The position numbers and the translations under genes are program-made. Below are positions 17,127 through 26,355 of a stretch of DNA of 64,000 nucleotides, in pieces (positions within the stretch are counted from its first letter, which is position 1; the number at the start of each line of letters is the position of its first letter). The DNA lies in NCBI RefSeq assembly GCF_001937665.1, contig NZ_MSKL01000017.1, positions 1 through 64,000 of the forward strand, in the 5' to 3' direction. The notes under the pieces are model-generated. The model was not told where the DNA came from, ran no database searches, and was given only the letters and a program-made list of their open reading frames with translations. This DNA comes from Actinomyces oris. Lineage in GTDB: Bacteria > Actinomycetota > Actinomycetes > Actinomycetales > Actinomycetaceae.

Positions 17127-18332
17127 GTGACGACCCAGGGCACAGCAGCGGGACTCGTCGACTGGCGGACGGTGGAGCGCCTGACCGCGCTCATCCCGGC
17201 GGGCCCCAGCGCCTCGCGCTCAGCTCGCGCCAGCTCGGTGGCGGTCCTGCGCCGCTCCGCCCAGGAGGCGCCGGCCTGGGTCGCCAGGATCACCGGCCTG
17301 AACCGGGCGGCCCAGCAGGTCGCCGAGACCACCCGCGTGAGCGTCGTCGACCGGGCCGGCCTCGTGCGGGCCTCCACCCGGGCGCTGCGCGGCCTCATGG
17401 AGCAGGTGCCCGCCCCGAAGGCCTCGGAGGCGATCCAGCTCGTCGGGGCCGCCGAGGTCGCCGGAGCGATGAGCCTGCTCGCCACCCGCCTCCTGGGGCA
17501 GGTGGTGCCCGCGGCCCCGAGCAGCCCCCACGGCCATGGGACCGGCTCCGCCCGCCCCATCGGCGAGGGTGGCGACGCCGCGACGCCCGCCTCCGCACCG
17601 GCCGGTGACGTGACAATGGGCGGAGACGGGGAGGCGACGGCGCCGCACCTCCTGCTCGTGGCCCCCAACGTGCTGGCCATGCGCCGCCAGATGGACCTCG
17701 ACATGCTCGACCTGCCCGCCTGGGTCTGCCTGCATGAGATGACGCACGCCGTCCAGCTGGCCGCCGCGCCCTGGCTCGGCCCCTACCTGTCCGACTCCAT
17801 GCGCATGGTGATCGGCGCCGTCGTCGAGACCGCATACGGCAGTGCCGGCGGAGCTGGCGGAGCGAGCCCACAGGGGCGCGGGAGGCGGCCGCGGCGGGGC
17901 CGGGCGGTGCGCCTTGCGGCGCGCGCCGGTCGAGGACGGGTGCTCGAGGGGCTGATGAACGTCACGGATCGCTCCGAGGTCGCCTCCCTGGCGGCCGCGC
18001 TGACCTTCCTGGAGGGGCACGCCGAGGTCGTCCTGGATGACGTGCATCCCAACCGGATGCCCTCGGTCCACCGGCTTCGGGCCGTGCTCTCGCGCAGCCG
18101 AGCGGCTGACGGCGGCATCGGCCCCGGGCCCGGCCTGGGGTCGCTCCTGCTGCACCGGCTCATGGGGCTGGAGGCCAAGGAGGCCCAGTACGCCGACGGC
18201 GCCGCCTTCGTGCGCAGCGTCGTGACCCGCATCGGGCACGAGGGGCTCAATGCCGTGTGGGCCTCCCCCGAGCTGCTGCCCACTCCGGCTGAGCTCGCCC
18301 GCCCCGACGTGTGGGTGCGCCGCGTCAGCTGA
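17127..18332 (+). CDS. Zinc-dependent metalloprotease-like protein (DUF2342/F420-associated family)
   Basis: A 401-residue protein of the family annotated as zinc-dependent metalloprotease or coenzyme-F420-associated DUF2342. The zinc motif HEMTH at 203-207 (in WVCLHEMTHAVQ) is intact, with a second conserved stretch FLEGHAEVV near 293-301. The start is GTG 17127, behind an AAAGG box. Two low-complexity inserts stand out: Gly/Ala/Pro at about 130-172, just before the catalytic helix region, and a very Arg/Gly-rich stretch at about 245-275. The substrate is unknown for the family. The conserved location beside dacB and hpt is the main context. Here the gene is followed directly by hpt. The tilS gene usually found between them is missing. 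Confidence 0.82.
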   Translation: MTTQGTAAGLVDWRTVERLTALIPAGPSASRSARASSVAVLRRSAQEAPAWVARITGLNRAAQQVAETTRVSVVDRAGLVRASTRALRGLMEQVPAPKASEAIQLVGAAEVAGAMSLLATRLLGQVVPAAPSSPHGHGTGSARPIGEGGDAATPASAPAGDVTMGGDGEATAPHLLLVAPNVLAMRRQMDLDMLDLPAWVCLHEMTHAVQLAAAPWLGPYLSDSMRMVIGAVVETAYGSAGGAGGASPQGRGRRPRRGRAVRLAARAGRGRVLEGLMNVTDRSEVASLAAALTFLEGHAEVVLDDVHPNRMPSVHRLRAVLSRSRAADGGIGPGPGLGSLLLHRLMGLEAKEAQYADGAAFVRSVVTRIGHEGLNAVWASPELLPTPAELARPDVWVRRVS

Positions 18333-18445
18333 AGTGCCAGGTCCGGGCCCGTTGTGGCAGGCTTATGGCGTCGACGCGGACCGGTGGCCTCCCCGGCCCC
18401 GGTGGCCCCGCGCAGCCATGACGACACATGAGGAAGGTAGGGCGT

Positions 18446-19000
18446 ATGGACGCCACGGACATGGGATCGGACCTTCAGCAGGTTCTCATCACCGAGGAGC
18501 AGATCGGGCAGCGCCTCGATGAGATGGCCGCGCAGATCGACGCGGACTACGCCGGCCGCGACCCGCTGCTCGTGGGTGTGCTCAAGGGTGCCGTCTACGT
18601 CATGGCGGACCTGTCGCGCAGGCTGCACATGAGCGCGCCGATGGACTGGATGGCGGTGTCCTCCTACGGCTCGGGCACCAAGTCCTCCGGCGTGGTGCGC
18701 ATCCTGAAAGACCTGGACACCGACGTCACCGACCGTCACATCCTCATCGTCGAGGACGTCATCGACTCCGGGCTGACCCTGTCCTGGCTGGTGGGCAACC
18801 TGTCCTCCCGCGGTGCGGCCTCGGTGGAGATCGCCACGCTGCTGCGCAAGCCCGACGCCGCCAAGGTCGAGGTGGACGTCAAGTACGTCGGCTTCGATAT
18901 TCCTACGGAGTTCGTCGTCGGCTACGGGCTGGACTATGCCGAGCGATACCGCAACCTGCCGTTCATCGGTACGCTGCGACCTGAGGTTTACGGCGGCTGA
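18446..19000 (+). CDS. hpt: Hypoxanthine phosphoribosyltransferase
   Basis: A 184-residue purine-salvage enzyme converting hypoxanthine or guanine plus PRPP to IMP or GMP. The PRPP-binding motif VEDVIDSG is at 102-109, and the flexible-loop motif [14 protein letters not shown] is at about 69-82. I chose ATG 18446 because AGGAAGG lies 8 nt upstream. The in-frame ATG at 18428 has no such box. The spacing of 113 bp from the protease gene suggests its own or a shared promoter. The length is standard. Confidence 0.94.
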   Translation: MDATDMGSDLQQVLITEEQIGQRLDEMAAQIDADYAGRDPLLVGVLKGAVYVMADLSRRLHMSAPMDWMAVSSYGSGTKSSGVVRILKDLDTDVTDRHILIVEDVIDSGLTLSWLVGNLSSRGAASVEIATLLRKPDAAKVEVDVKYVGFDIPTEFVVGYGLDYAERYRNLPFIGTLRPEVYGG

Positions 19001-19215
19001 CTGATCCAGGTCAACCTTGACAAAGCCTGAGGGGACGACGGAAAAATAAAGGAATGTGGCGCTTGAGCGTCGTCGTCGGGTGGCGATCAGGAGGCCCATG
19101 AACTGCGACTTGCCCCCTTTTCAAGGTGGTCGGAGTCGCGTACGTTACGTTAAGATAACAAGTATAGATCGCCGGTGGACGCCTCCTTCCGGCGGGTGAC
19201 GTGGAAGGACTGTTG

Positions 19216-20544
19216 GTGACAGTGAAGAAGGCTGTGCGTCGACGTGCCCCGAGGCTGGTTGGCCTCGTCGGCGCGGTGGTGCTGTCGTCCTCGCTGAGCA
19301 TCCCCATGATGGCCCCGGTGGCCGCCGAGCCGGCCGCCGACGACACGTTTAATACGGTGGCCGAGATGGCGCAGGTCAGCGGCGCTTCCGGCACCCTGAC
19401 CACCCTCGGTGACGAGGCGCCCGGTGACGGTGGCGGCCTGACCTACAACGTGGAGAGCACCAGTCCCGATGGCGCGCTGGGCGCCGTGTCCGTCATGCTG
19501 GCCGATGGCCAGTGGGCCGTGCCGCAGGGCTTGTCGGCCGCCCCGACCGTCGCCTCGGACGGCGCCGCCGCCAACGACGTGGTGGCCCGGACCCAGTCCT
19601 TCGTCAACGCCGGGGGTTCCCTGGTGTCGGACGCGTCGCGCCCCACCCCCTTGTCGGGCGCGAACGTGCACGCCAGCGGCTCCGCCCCTTACGCGATCAC
19701 GTCCTCGGCCCTGGTGGGCATGGTGCTCTCCGGCTGGGACTACTCGCACACCACGTATGCGGCGGACCAGAACACCCAGGTCGGCTACCGGGCCGACGTC
19801 GGGCAGGACCTCTCCGGGAGCTGGAAGCCGGACGACCTGGCCGGCTGGTTCAACTCTCAGGGGCGTCTGTGGCTGAACACGGATGGCTCCATCAGCCCCG
19901 GGGACATTGTCTTCTTCTCCAAACCCTTGCCCGAGGGGCAGGGCGATTCCGGCTCGGCTCCCTCCCAGTCCACGGTGTTCGCCAACGTTTACGACGTCGG
20001 CATCTACATCGGCAACAACCAAGTCGTGCGGGCCTCGACCGGCACGGCCCAGGCGCAGACCCTGGATGCGCAGACGATGGCCGATGTGGCTCTGGTGGCG
20101 CGCCCGCAGTGGTCCGCTCCCGAGGCCGGCGCGGCCGCGCCGACGGATCAGCAGCGTGCCGGTGCCGGTGCCGGTGGCGGTGCCGGGAGCACTGCGACGC
20201 CGGCCCCGGAGGCCTCGGCCTCGGCGTCGGCCCCGCCTCAGCAGAGGGCTCAGCAGGGGCCGGCCGCTGGCGCCCCGTCCTCCAACGGAGGCTCGGTGCC
20301 GGACGGCTCGAGCGCCGGTTCGCAGTCCTCGGGCGGAGCCGGCAGCGGTGACCACAACGAGGTCGTCGTGGGCGCAGGCGGCAGTCATGGCACGAAGGGT
20401 GTCACGAGTGCTGCTGAGCGGCCCGCCGCTCGGAGCGTCCGGGAGCGGTGGCTGCCGGTGACCGGTGTGGCGATCGGCGTGCTGTCCGTCGCGGCGATCC
20501 TGCTGTCCGGCGGCCTCATCGCCCTGCGCCTGCGCCGAGCCTGA
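19216..20544 (+). CDS. LPXTG-anchored protein with degenerate NlpC/P60-like domain
   Basis: A surface protein of about 442 residues. It has a signal peptide (basic, then hydrophobic to about 37), and residues 140-280 align by eye with an NlpC/P60 domain. The pattern SPGDIVFF matches GDLVFW and VYDVGIYIG matches YHVAIYLG of the P60 gene at 13421. At the two key places the residues differ: the catalytic Cys position is Ser (S163 in ITSSALVG) and the catalytic His position is Asp (D260). The domain is therefore probably not an active peptidase and may bind wall peptides. A Gly/Ala/Ser/Pro linker follows, then LPVTG at 413-417, a membrane span and the tail RLRRA, so sortase anchoring is expected. 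The start GTG 19216 has GGAAGG about 7 nt upstream; GTG 19201 and 19222 are alternatives. It sits between hpt and ftsH. Confidence 0.8.
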   Translation: MTVKKAVRRRAPRLVGLVGAVVLSSSLSIPMMAPVAAEPAADDTFNTVAEMAQVSGASGTLTTLGDEAPGDGGGLTYNVESTSPDGALGAVSVMLADGQWAVPQGLSAAPTVASDGAAANDVVARTQSFVNAGGSLVSDASRPTPLSGANVHASGSAPYAITSSALVGMVLSGWDYSHTTYAADQNTQVGYRADVGQDLSGSWKPDDLAGWFNSQGRLWLNTDGSISPGDIVFFSKPLPEGQGDSGSAPSQSTVFANVYDVGIYIGNNQVVRASTGTAQAQTLDAQTMADVALVARPQWSAPEAGAAAPTDQQRAGAGAGGGAGSTATPAPEASASASAPPQQRAQQGPAAGAPSSNGGSVPDGSSAGSQSSGGAGSGDHNEVVVGAGGSHGTKGVTSAAERPAARSVRERWLPVTGVAIGVLSVAAILLSGGLIALRLRRA

Positions 20545-20780
20545 AGCGAGGTGTGGGGCTGAGCGGGCTTGAGACCTGCAGGGCTGCCGCGCACGTACCA
20601 TGGGGGCCGCGGTCCTCCGGGCTTCAGGTGCGTCCCCGGGGCCAGGAAGCCTTCCATCGGCCCGCTTCCCCGGATCTTCCCGGCCACGCCCGGCGCGAAC
20701 GTGAGCAAGCGCAATGGGACCTTTGCCGTGCTATCGGCTAACGTCTGAGGGTCAAGTATGTTGAAGGGACCTACCGCACG

Positions 20781-22847
20781 ATGAAAGATTCTGGGCGTGA
20801 GCCCGGCCGCAAGGACTCGGACAAGCCGGGCAAGGCCGGCAAGAACGACCGCGGCAAGCGTGACCGCAAGCTCCGCGACACCCTGGGCAACCCATTCCTG
20901 TGGCTGGTGCCCTTCCTTCTGGTCGTCATCCTCGGCTGGGCCGTCTTCTCCTCGATGTTCGGCTACCGCACCATCGACACCTCCGACGGTCTGACGCTCC
21001 TGCGGGACAAGCCGGACACGATCAAGTCGATCACCGTCGTCGACGGCACTCAGCGCGTCGAGCTGGACCTCAACACCACCTATGTCCAGCCCAAGAAGAA
21101 GGGGCTCGAGTCCCGCCCGGTGGGCAAGAAGGTCGAGTTCTCCTACACCGACGCCCAGGCCGAGCAGGTCGACCGCCTCGTGCAGGCCGCCGCCCCCAAG
21201 GAGGGCTTCAACTCCGTGGTGCCCACCACCAGCTGGTGGTCCTCCCTCATTCAGTTGCTCGTCCCCGCCATCCTGCTTGGTGGCTTCATGTGGTGGCTGC
21301 TGAGTCGCATGGGCGGCGGGCGCGGCGGCGCCATGGGCTTCGGTCGCTCCAAGGCGAAAGTCGGCTCCAAGGAGATGCCCGACGTCACCTTCGCCGACGT
21401 CGCCGGCGAGGACGAGGCCGTCGAGGAGCTCGAGGAGATCCGCGAGTTCCTCTCCGAGCCGGAGAAGTTCCGCGCCGTCGGCGCCAAGATCCCCAAGGGC
21501 GTCCTCCTCTACGGCCCGCCCGGAACCGGTAAGACCCTCCTGGCCAAGGCCGTCGCCGGTGAGGCCGGCGTGCCCTTCTTCTCCATGGCGGCCTCCGAGT
21601 TCGTCGAGATGTTCGTCGGTGTGGGCGCCTCGCGTGTGCGCGACCTGTTCGACCAGGCCAAGGAGAACGCCCCCGCCATCATCTTCGTCGACGAGATCGA
21701 CGCCGTCGGCCGCCACCGCGGCTCCGGCACCGGCGGCGGGCACGACGAGCGCGAACAGACCCTCAACCAGCTCCTCGTCGAGATGGACGGCTTCGACGCC
21801 AACACCAACGTCATCCTCATCGCCGCCACCAACCGCCCCGACGTCCTGGACCCGGCCCTCCTGCGCCCGGGCCGCTTCGACCGGCAGGTCAGCGTCGAGG
21901 CCCCCGACATGGCCGGTCGCGCCGCCATCCTCAAGGTCCACGCCAAGGGCAAGCCCTTGACCGACGACGTCGACCTCGACCTCGTGGCCAAGCGGACCCC
22001 CGGCTTCACCGGCGCGGACCTGGCCAACGTCCTCAACGAGGCCGCCCTGCTCACCGCCCGCTCCAACGCCCACCTCATCGACAACCGGGCCCTGGACGAG
22101 GCCATCGACCGCGTCATCGCCGGCCCGCAGAAGCGCACCCGCGTCATGCGCGACCACGAGAAGCGCGTCACCGCCTACCACGAGGCCGGCCACGCCCTGT
22201 GCGCGGCCGCCGGCGCCTACTCGGACCCGGTCACCAAGGTGACGATCCTGCCGCGCGGGCGCGCCCTGGGCTACACGCAGGTCATGCCCCAGGACGACAA
22301 GTACTCCACCACCCGCAACGAGCTGCTCGACCAGCTCGTCTACGCCATGGGCGGGCGGGCCGCCGAGGAGATCATCTTCCGCGATCCCACCACCGGTGCC
22401 TCCAACGACATCGAGAAGGCCACCGCCACGGCTCGCAAGATGGTCACCGACTACGGCATGACCAGCGCGGTTGGCGCCGTCAAGCTCGGCACCACCGAGA
22501 GCGAGACGGTCCTGGGGCTCAACGCCACCAGCCGTGACTTCTCCGAGGAGGTCGCCGCCACCGTCGACGCCGAGGTCCGCTCCCTGCTGGACACCGCCCA
22601 CCGGGAGGCCTGGGAGATCCTCACCCGCAACCGCGCCGTGCTCGACGAGCTGGCCGAGGAGCTCCTCACCCGTGAGACGCTCCTGGAGAAGGACCTGGAG
22701 AGGATCTTCGCGGCCGTCGTCAAGCAGCCCGAGCGGCCCCTGTGGCGCAGCGACGAGTCGCTGCCCGTCGTCGAGGCCGCCTCCGCCCCTGGCGGTGAGT
22801 CCGGCGACTCCCACGGCAGCGACGACTTCTGGGGCTACAACCAGTGA
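20781..22847 (+). CDS. ftsH: Membrane-anchored ATP-dependent zinc metalloprotease
   Basis: A 688-residue AAA+ protease that degrades membrane and regulatory proteins as a hexamer. One membrane span lies at 38-58, then an extracytoplasmic domain (60-150) and a second span at 155-175. The AAA domain has Walker A GPPGTGKT at 245-252, Walker B IIFVDE at 300-305 and the second region of homology near 350-370 with RPGRFDR. The zinc site HEAGH is at 467-471. The Lys/Asp-rich first 35 residues are longer than in E. coli FtsH but usual for actinobacteria. folE follows after 51 bp. Confidence 0.96.
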   Translation: MKDSGREPGRKDSDKPGKAGKNDRGKRDRKLRDTLGNPFLWLVPFLLVVILGWAVFSSMFGYRTIDTSDGLTLLRDKPDTIKSITVVDGTQRVELDLNTTYVQPKKKGLESRPVGKKVEFSYTDAQAEQVDRLVQAAAPKEGFNSVVPTTSWWSSLIQLLVPAILLGGFMWWLLSRMGGGRGGAMGFGRSKAKVGSKEMPDVTFADVAGEDEAVEELEEIREFLSEPEKFRAVGAKIPKGVLLYGPPGTGKTLLAKAVAGEAGVPFFSMAASEFVEMFVGVGASRVRDLFDQAKENAPAIIFVDEIDAVGRHRGSGTGGGHDEREQTLNQLLVEMDGFDANTNVILIAATNRPDVLDPALLRPGRFDRQVSVEAPDMAGRAAILKVHAKGKPLTDDVDLDLVAKRTPGFTGADLANVLNEAALLTARSNAHLIDNRALDEAIDRVIAGPQKRTRVMRDHEKRVTAYHEAGHALCAAAGAYSDPVTKVTILPRGRALGYTQVMPQDDKYSTTRNELLDQLVYAMGGRAAEEIIFRDPTTGASNDIEKATATARKMVTDYGMTSAVGAVKLGTTESETVLGLNATSRDFSEEVAATVDAEVRSLLDTAHREAWEILTRNRAVLDELAEELLTRETLLEKDLERIFAAVVKQPERPLWRSDESLPVVEAASAPGGESGDSHGSDDFWGYNQ

Positions 22848-22898
22848 GCCGGCCCGGGCCCGGTGGGCCCGGCAGGCGCGGAGAAGCAGAGGCTGACC

Positions 22899-23471
22899 AT
22901 GAGCTATGACGCCGAGGGCGTGCGGCGGGCGGTGCACGACCTGCTCGTCGCCATCGGGGAGGACCCCGAGCGCGACGGGCTGCGGGACACCCCCGAGCGC
23001 ATGGCGCGCGCCTACGCGGAGATGTTCGCCGGCCTCGACCAGGACCCGGCCGAGCACGTCGAGCGGGTCTTCGACGTCGGGCACGAGGAGATGGTCCTCG
23101 TGCGTGACATTCCCATGTACTCGGTGTGCGAGCACCACCTCCTGCCCTTCCACGGGGCGGCGCACGTGGGCTACATCCCCAGCGAGGACGGGCGCGTCAC
23201 CGGCCTGTCCAAGGTGGCGCGCCTCGTGGACGGCTACGCCCGGCGACCCCAGGTCCAGGAGCGGCTCACCCGGCAGATCGCCGACGCCCTCGTCGAGCGT
23301 CTGCAGTGCCGTGGCGTGCTCGTCGTCGTTGAGGCCGAGCACCTGTGCATGTCCATGCGGGGCGTGCGCAAGCCCGGCTCCAACACGGTCACCTCCGCCG
23401 TGCGCGGCATCATGCGCAACGCCGCCACCCGCTCCGAGGCCATGAGCCTGGTCCTGGGCCGGCGGTCCTGA
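22899..23471 (+). CDS. folE: GTP cyclohydrolase I
   Basis: A 190-residue enzyme converting GTP to 7,8-dihydroneopterin triphosphate, the first folate step. The zinc ligands are present: C77 and H80 in [10 protein letters not shown] and C150 in EAEHLCM. The substrate loop [23 protein letters not shown] is intact. I start at ATG 22899 (MSYDAEGV), which matches the family N-terminus. An upstream in-frame ATG at 22863 would overlap the spacer and has no box. The usual partners folP and folB/folK are not next door but 7.4 kb downstream, beyond an accessory cassette. Confidence 0.95.
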   Translation: MSYDAEGVRRAVHDLLVAIGEDPERDGLRDTPERMARAYAEMFAGLDQDPAEHVERVFDVGHEEMVLVRDIPMYSVCEHHLLPFHGAAHVGYIPSEDGRVTGLSKVARLVDGYARRPQVQERLTRQIADALVERLQCRGVLVVVEAEHLCMSMRGVRKPGSNTVTSAVRGIMRNAATRSEAMSLVLGRRS

Positions 23472-23520
23472 ACGGTCAGGAGGCCTCGACACCGGAGAGG
23501 ACCGGTGAAATAGTGGGGCG

Positions 23521-23931
23521 ATGAGTCCCACGTACAAGAGGCTGCTGGTGGCCGTCGATGCCGGGCTGCTGCTCTACTGGGCGGCTGTCTTCCTCAACCT
23601 CATTCCCGAGCACCTGCGTTTCAAGGACTACTCCAACCAGGTCATCCAGGCCTGGAACTGGTCCTTCTTCCCTCTCGACGTGGCAGCCGCACTGACCGTC
23701 TTCCTCGGCGCCCACCTGACGCGCGTGGGCAGCAGGATCGGGGACCTGGTGCTGACGGTCGGGCTCATGCTCACCTTCTGCGCCGGGTTCATGGCGATCT
23801 CCTTCTGGGCCTTCTACCGTGACTTCGACCCGCTGTGGTGGGGGCCCAACGCACTGCTCATGATCGTCCCGGCACTGGCTTTCGGCTCCATGGTCTGCCG
23901 GCGGCTCGAGACCGCGGAGAACCGGGCGTGA
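23521..23931 (+). CDS. Small membrane protein, DUF5360 (YvaD-like)
   Basis: A 136-residue protein with four hydrophobic segments (about 8-27, 48-66, 75-98, 104-122) and the aromatic-rich motif WNWSFFPLD. The pattern and length fit DUF5360, the family of B. subtilis YvaD. In B. subtilis yvaD lies beside the SMR gene yvaE, and here too SMR genes follow directly. The function is unknown. A role with, or regulating, the adjacent SMR pumps is an inference from this repeated pairing. Confidence 0.7.
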   Translation: MSPTYKRLLVAVDAGLLLYWAAVFLNLIPEHLRFKDYSNQVIQAWNWSFFPLDVAAALTVFLGAHLTRVGSRIGDLVLTVGLMLTFCAGFMAISFWAFYRDFDPLWWGPNALLMIVPALAFGSMVCRRLETAENRA

Positions 23932-24032
23932 CGGTCAGGGACGTGCTCTGCCCGTCGACGTGGGGGAGCGCGTGCCGCGCAGACGCACCCACAGGCCCGA
24001 CCGTGCTCGGTGCCTTGAAGGAGCGCCTGGGG

Positions 24033-24401
24033 GTGACGGGCCGCGGCGTCTGCGCCTGGCCGGCGCTCGGAGGCGCCATCGTCTCCGAGGTGTCGGCGAC
24101 CCTCGCCCTGCGCCAGGCCTTGAACCATCCGGGCTTCTACATCGTCGTCGGGATCGGGTACGCGCTGGCCTTCATCCTCCTGTCGCTGACGCTCAAAGCG
24201 GGCATGCCGCTCGGCGTCGCCTACGGGCTCTGGGGTGCCCTGGGAGTGGCGCTGACCGCGGTGCTGTCGCTGCTTGTTTTCGGTGAGCCGATGACGGTGC
24301 TTGTCGCCCTCGGCATCGCGCTCATCATGGCCGGGGTGCTCCTCGTCGAGGTCGGGGCGCAGCGCGCAGGCACGCAGCACGAGGACGGTGGGGCGTCATG
24401 A
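24033..24401 (+). CDS. SMR-family transporter subunit A
   Basis: A four-span small multidrug resistance protein (about 122 residues), proton-coupled. The membrane glutamate essential in SMR proteins is E19 in AIVSEVSAT. The late motif GVAYGLWGALGVALTAVLS and the LVFGEPMT loop are typical. I chose GTG 24033, which has AAGGAG 9 nt upstream and gives the family length. The frame is open back to GTG 23928, which overlaps the preceding stop and would add about 35 atypical residues. The stop overlaps the next SMR start (ATGA), so the two should be made together and may form a heterodimer of the EbrAB/YkkCD kind. Substrate unknown. Confidence 0.83.
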   Translation: MTGRGVCAWPALGGAIVSEVSATLALRQALNHPGFYIVVGIGYALAFILLSLTLKAGMPLGVAYGLWGALGVALTAVLSLLVFGEPMTVLVALGIALIMAGVLLVEVGAQRAGTQHEDGGAS

Positions 24402-24721
24402 GCGGGGTCTACCTTGTGGCGGCCATAGCCTCCGAGACCACCGGCACACTCTCGCTCAAGCTCGCCTCCGACGGCAGAGGACTGCGATGGTACGGCCTCG
24501 TCATGGCCGGCTACCTGGGGGCCTTCGCCATGTTGACCCTGGCCCTCAAGGAGGGGCTGGCGCTCGGTGTCGCCTACGGGATCTGGTCGGCCGGGGGAGT
24601 GGCCGTGACGGCAATCGCCTCCAGGCTTCTCTTCGGTGAGCCGCTGACCCGTACCATGGTGGCCGGCATTGCGCTCATCATGGCCGGGGTGCTCCTCGTC
24701 GAGCTCGGCAGCGCGCACTGA
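24398..24721 (+). CDS. SMR-family transporter subunit B
   Basis: A 107-residue second SMR protein, translationally coupled to the first by ATGA. Its key glutamate is E13 in AIASETTGT. It also has GVAYGIWSAGGVAVTAIAS and LLFGEPLT. Paired, coupled SMR genes usually encode asymmetric dimers in which the two subunits have opposite membrane orientation. Few charged loop residues are available here to judge orientation. A copy of the inverted-repeat element begins 34 bp after the stop. Confidence 0.85.
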   Translation: MSGVYLVAAIASETTGTLSLKLASDGRGLRWYGLVMAGYLGAFAMLTLALKEGLALGVAYGIWSAGGVAVTAIASRLLFGEPLTRTMVAGIALIMAGVLLVELGSAH

Positions 24722-24754
24722 CAACGCCAACGGAGGCGATCGCGGGGCAGGATG

Positions 24755-24872
24755 TCCAAATCGGTGACAAAGGACCCCCAGCACTCCTTGGCCGTCCAAG
24801 CAAACCGCGGAATCATGCGGTTTTCTTTCGTCAGTATGTGTCCGTTCCGAGCCTTTGTCTCCGATTTGGACA
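24755..24872. repeat. Terminal-inverted-repeat element, copy 2 of 3
   Basis: A 118-bp unit with 21-bp ends beginning TGTCCAAATCGGTGAC and one mismatch between ends. The internal hairpin CCGC-GGAATCAT-GCGG is followed by a T-rich TTTTCTTT, so this copy could act as a terminator. It lies between the convergent SMR and histidine kinase genes. Core orientation is plus, as in the other copies. Confidence 0.8.
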
Positions 24873-25081
24873 CGATCCCGCTCACTTCCTCCGCGGCTGG
24901 ACTGGCCGACCTGCCCTCGTGAGGGACGCGGCGTGGGCAGAAGGCTCTCCTGGCCGGGGACATTCGACATCGACGGGTGCAGTCCGCGCGTCCGGGGACA
25001 GGATGTGCGTCCCCGGACGCGTGACGTGTCCCCACTGGGCACCACCCGCACCTGGCCGCGCGGAATGCCCCCGCCGGTGCC

Positions 25082-26311
25082 TCAGTCGGTAGGTACTGGG
25101 GACATGGGTTGGAGGGGGACGGAGAAGATGGTGGTCCAGCGGCCCTCGCCCTGACTCACGCTCAGGCTGCCGCCCAGGGCCTCCACGCGGCGCCGCGCCC
25201 CCTCCAGGCCCAGGCCCGAGGAGAAGGCACCCCAGGCCGGCACACCGCTCCCCAGCGCCCCTGCCCATACGTCGCCGGCCTGCCCCGGCAGACTGACATC
25301 GTTGCTCGCCATCGCCTCCAGGGATCGCCCGTCGGACTCGATGACCAGCCGCGCCCGCCCCTGCGGAGCGGTGTACTTGGACATGTTCGACACCAACTCG
25401 CCCAGCACCCGCAGCAACTGGAGGCGCACGCCCGGTGGGATCATCGGAATCCCGAGCAGCTCCAGGCCCTCGACCTCCAGGCGAGCCCCCCTCTGCCCCA
25501 GGATGGCTGCGGCGTCGGCGATGACCGCCTCCAGGGGGCGCGGCGCGGAGGTCGCCTCGATATCCAGCCGCTCGCCCCCACGGATGTCGCTCATGGCGCG
25601 CAGCGCGTGCCGCATCTGCTCCACCGCCGCGCGCACCGCCGTCGTCATCGCGTCCAGCTCGGGCGCCAGCGCCGTGTCCTCGGGGTGCGCGAGCCTGGCC
25701 TGCTCGGCTGTCATCACCGCGTGAGTCAGGTCGCGCACCACGGTGTCGTGCAGCTCGGTGACCACCAGGAGGCGCTGGCGCTCCATGCTCTCGCGGTAGG
25801 TGTGCAGGGAGCGCTCGGCCTGGTCTCGCGGGCTGCGGATGAGCTCGGCCAGAGTGATCGCCCCGCCCCCGGCGAGGAGCGAGACCTGCAACAGCGAGAA
25901 CCAACTCGTGCTTGCTCCGCCCCACTGGACGTCGGCGATCACAATCACCAGCGAGAAGACCACCAGGCTGTAGGCGGGCATACGCGAGAAGCCTCGGGCC
26001 ACGAGAATCGCTGTGCACAGCCAAGGGATGATGCCCGGAGAAAAGGGAACCTCGATCAGCATCACAATGCTGGCCCAGGTCACCGCAGCACCCAGCACAG
26101 CCCCGGGCCACGGGAATCGGCTGCACAGCGCCAGCGCCAGGCCCCCGGCGACCTCGAAGAGGACCGTCATGGAGGACAGCGGCCAGGTCATTGCGATCGA
26201 GAAGAGAGTGACCATCGCGGCCAGGAAGGCGTGCGCCAGGTGCAGCCGCCACGTCGGCCGCCACGTCGTGTACCGCGTGGGCTGCATCAGATTCGCCGCA
26301 ACAGCGGGCAC
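25082..26311 (-). CDS. Two-component sensor histidine kinase, NarL/DesK type
   Basis: About 409 residues. The N-terminal half has six or so hydrophobic segments (about 25-155 when counted from the chosen start), a membrane sensor without a large outer domain. The HisKA_3 dimerisation helix carries the phospho-acceptor in ELHDTVVRDL (H188). The N box is present as ELVSNMSKYT and the G box as GLGLEGARRRVEALGG. The ORF could begin as far as 26398, overlapping the regulator gene. GTG 26311, with a GGGAGG stretch about 11 nt upstream, is the best start. It is divergent from its probable partner at 26356 with only 44 bp between. The signal is unknown. The adjacent ABC transporter suggests membrane-active compounds. 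Confidence 0.85.
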   Translation of the reverse strand: MPAVAANLMQPTRYTTWRPTWRLHLAHAFLAAMVTLFSIAMTWPLSSMTVLFEVAGGLALALCSRFPWPGAVLGAAVTWASIVMLIEVPFSPGIIPWLCTAILVARGFSRMPAYSLVVFSLVIVIADVQWGGASTSWFSLLQVSLLAGGGAITLAELIRSPRDQAERSLHTYRESMERQRLLVVTELHDTVVRDLTHAVMTAEQARLAHPEDTALAPELDAMTTAVRAAVEQMRHALRAMSDIRGGERLDIEATSAPRPLEAVIADAAAILGQRGARLEVEGLELLGIPMIPPGVRLQLLRVLGELVSNMSKYTAPQGRARLVIESDGRSLEAMASNDVSLPGQAGDVWAGALGSGVPAWGAFSSGLGLEGARRRVEALGGSLSVSQGEGRWTTIFSVPLQPMSPVPTD

Positions 26312-26340
26312 CGTCTCACCACCCTCCCCTGAGTCGATCC

Positions 26341-26351
26341 GGATAATATCC
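26341..26351 (+). promoter_or_regulatory. Compact promoter with palindromic -10 region, probably leaderless
   Basis: GGATAATATCC (5-bp arms around one base) ends 4 nt before the regulator ATG at 26356. TAATAT inside it is a good -10, placing transcription start at or near the ATG. No Shine-Dalgarno box precedes the ATG. The palindrome may also be an operator shared by the divergent kinase gene. Confidence 0.4.
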
Positions 26352-26355
26352 GTCC

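Noticed and set aside
20385-23537. 1050-codon minus-strand frame across ftsH and folE
   Set aside because: It is antisense to two strongly conserved genes, is Gly/Val/His-rich and has no motif.
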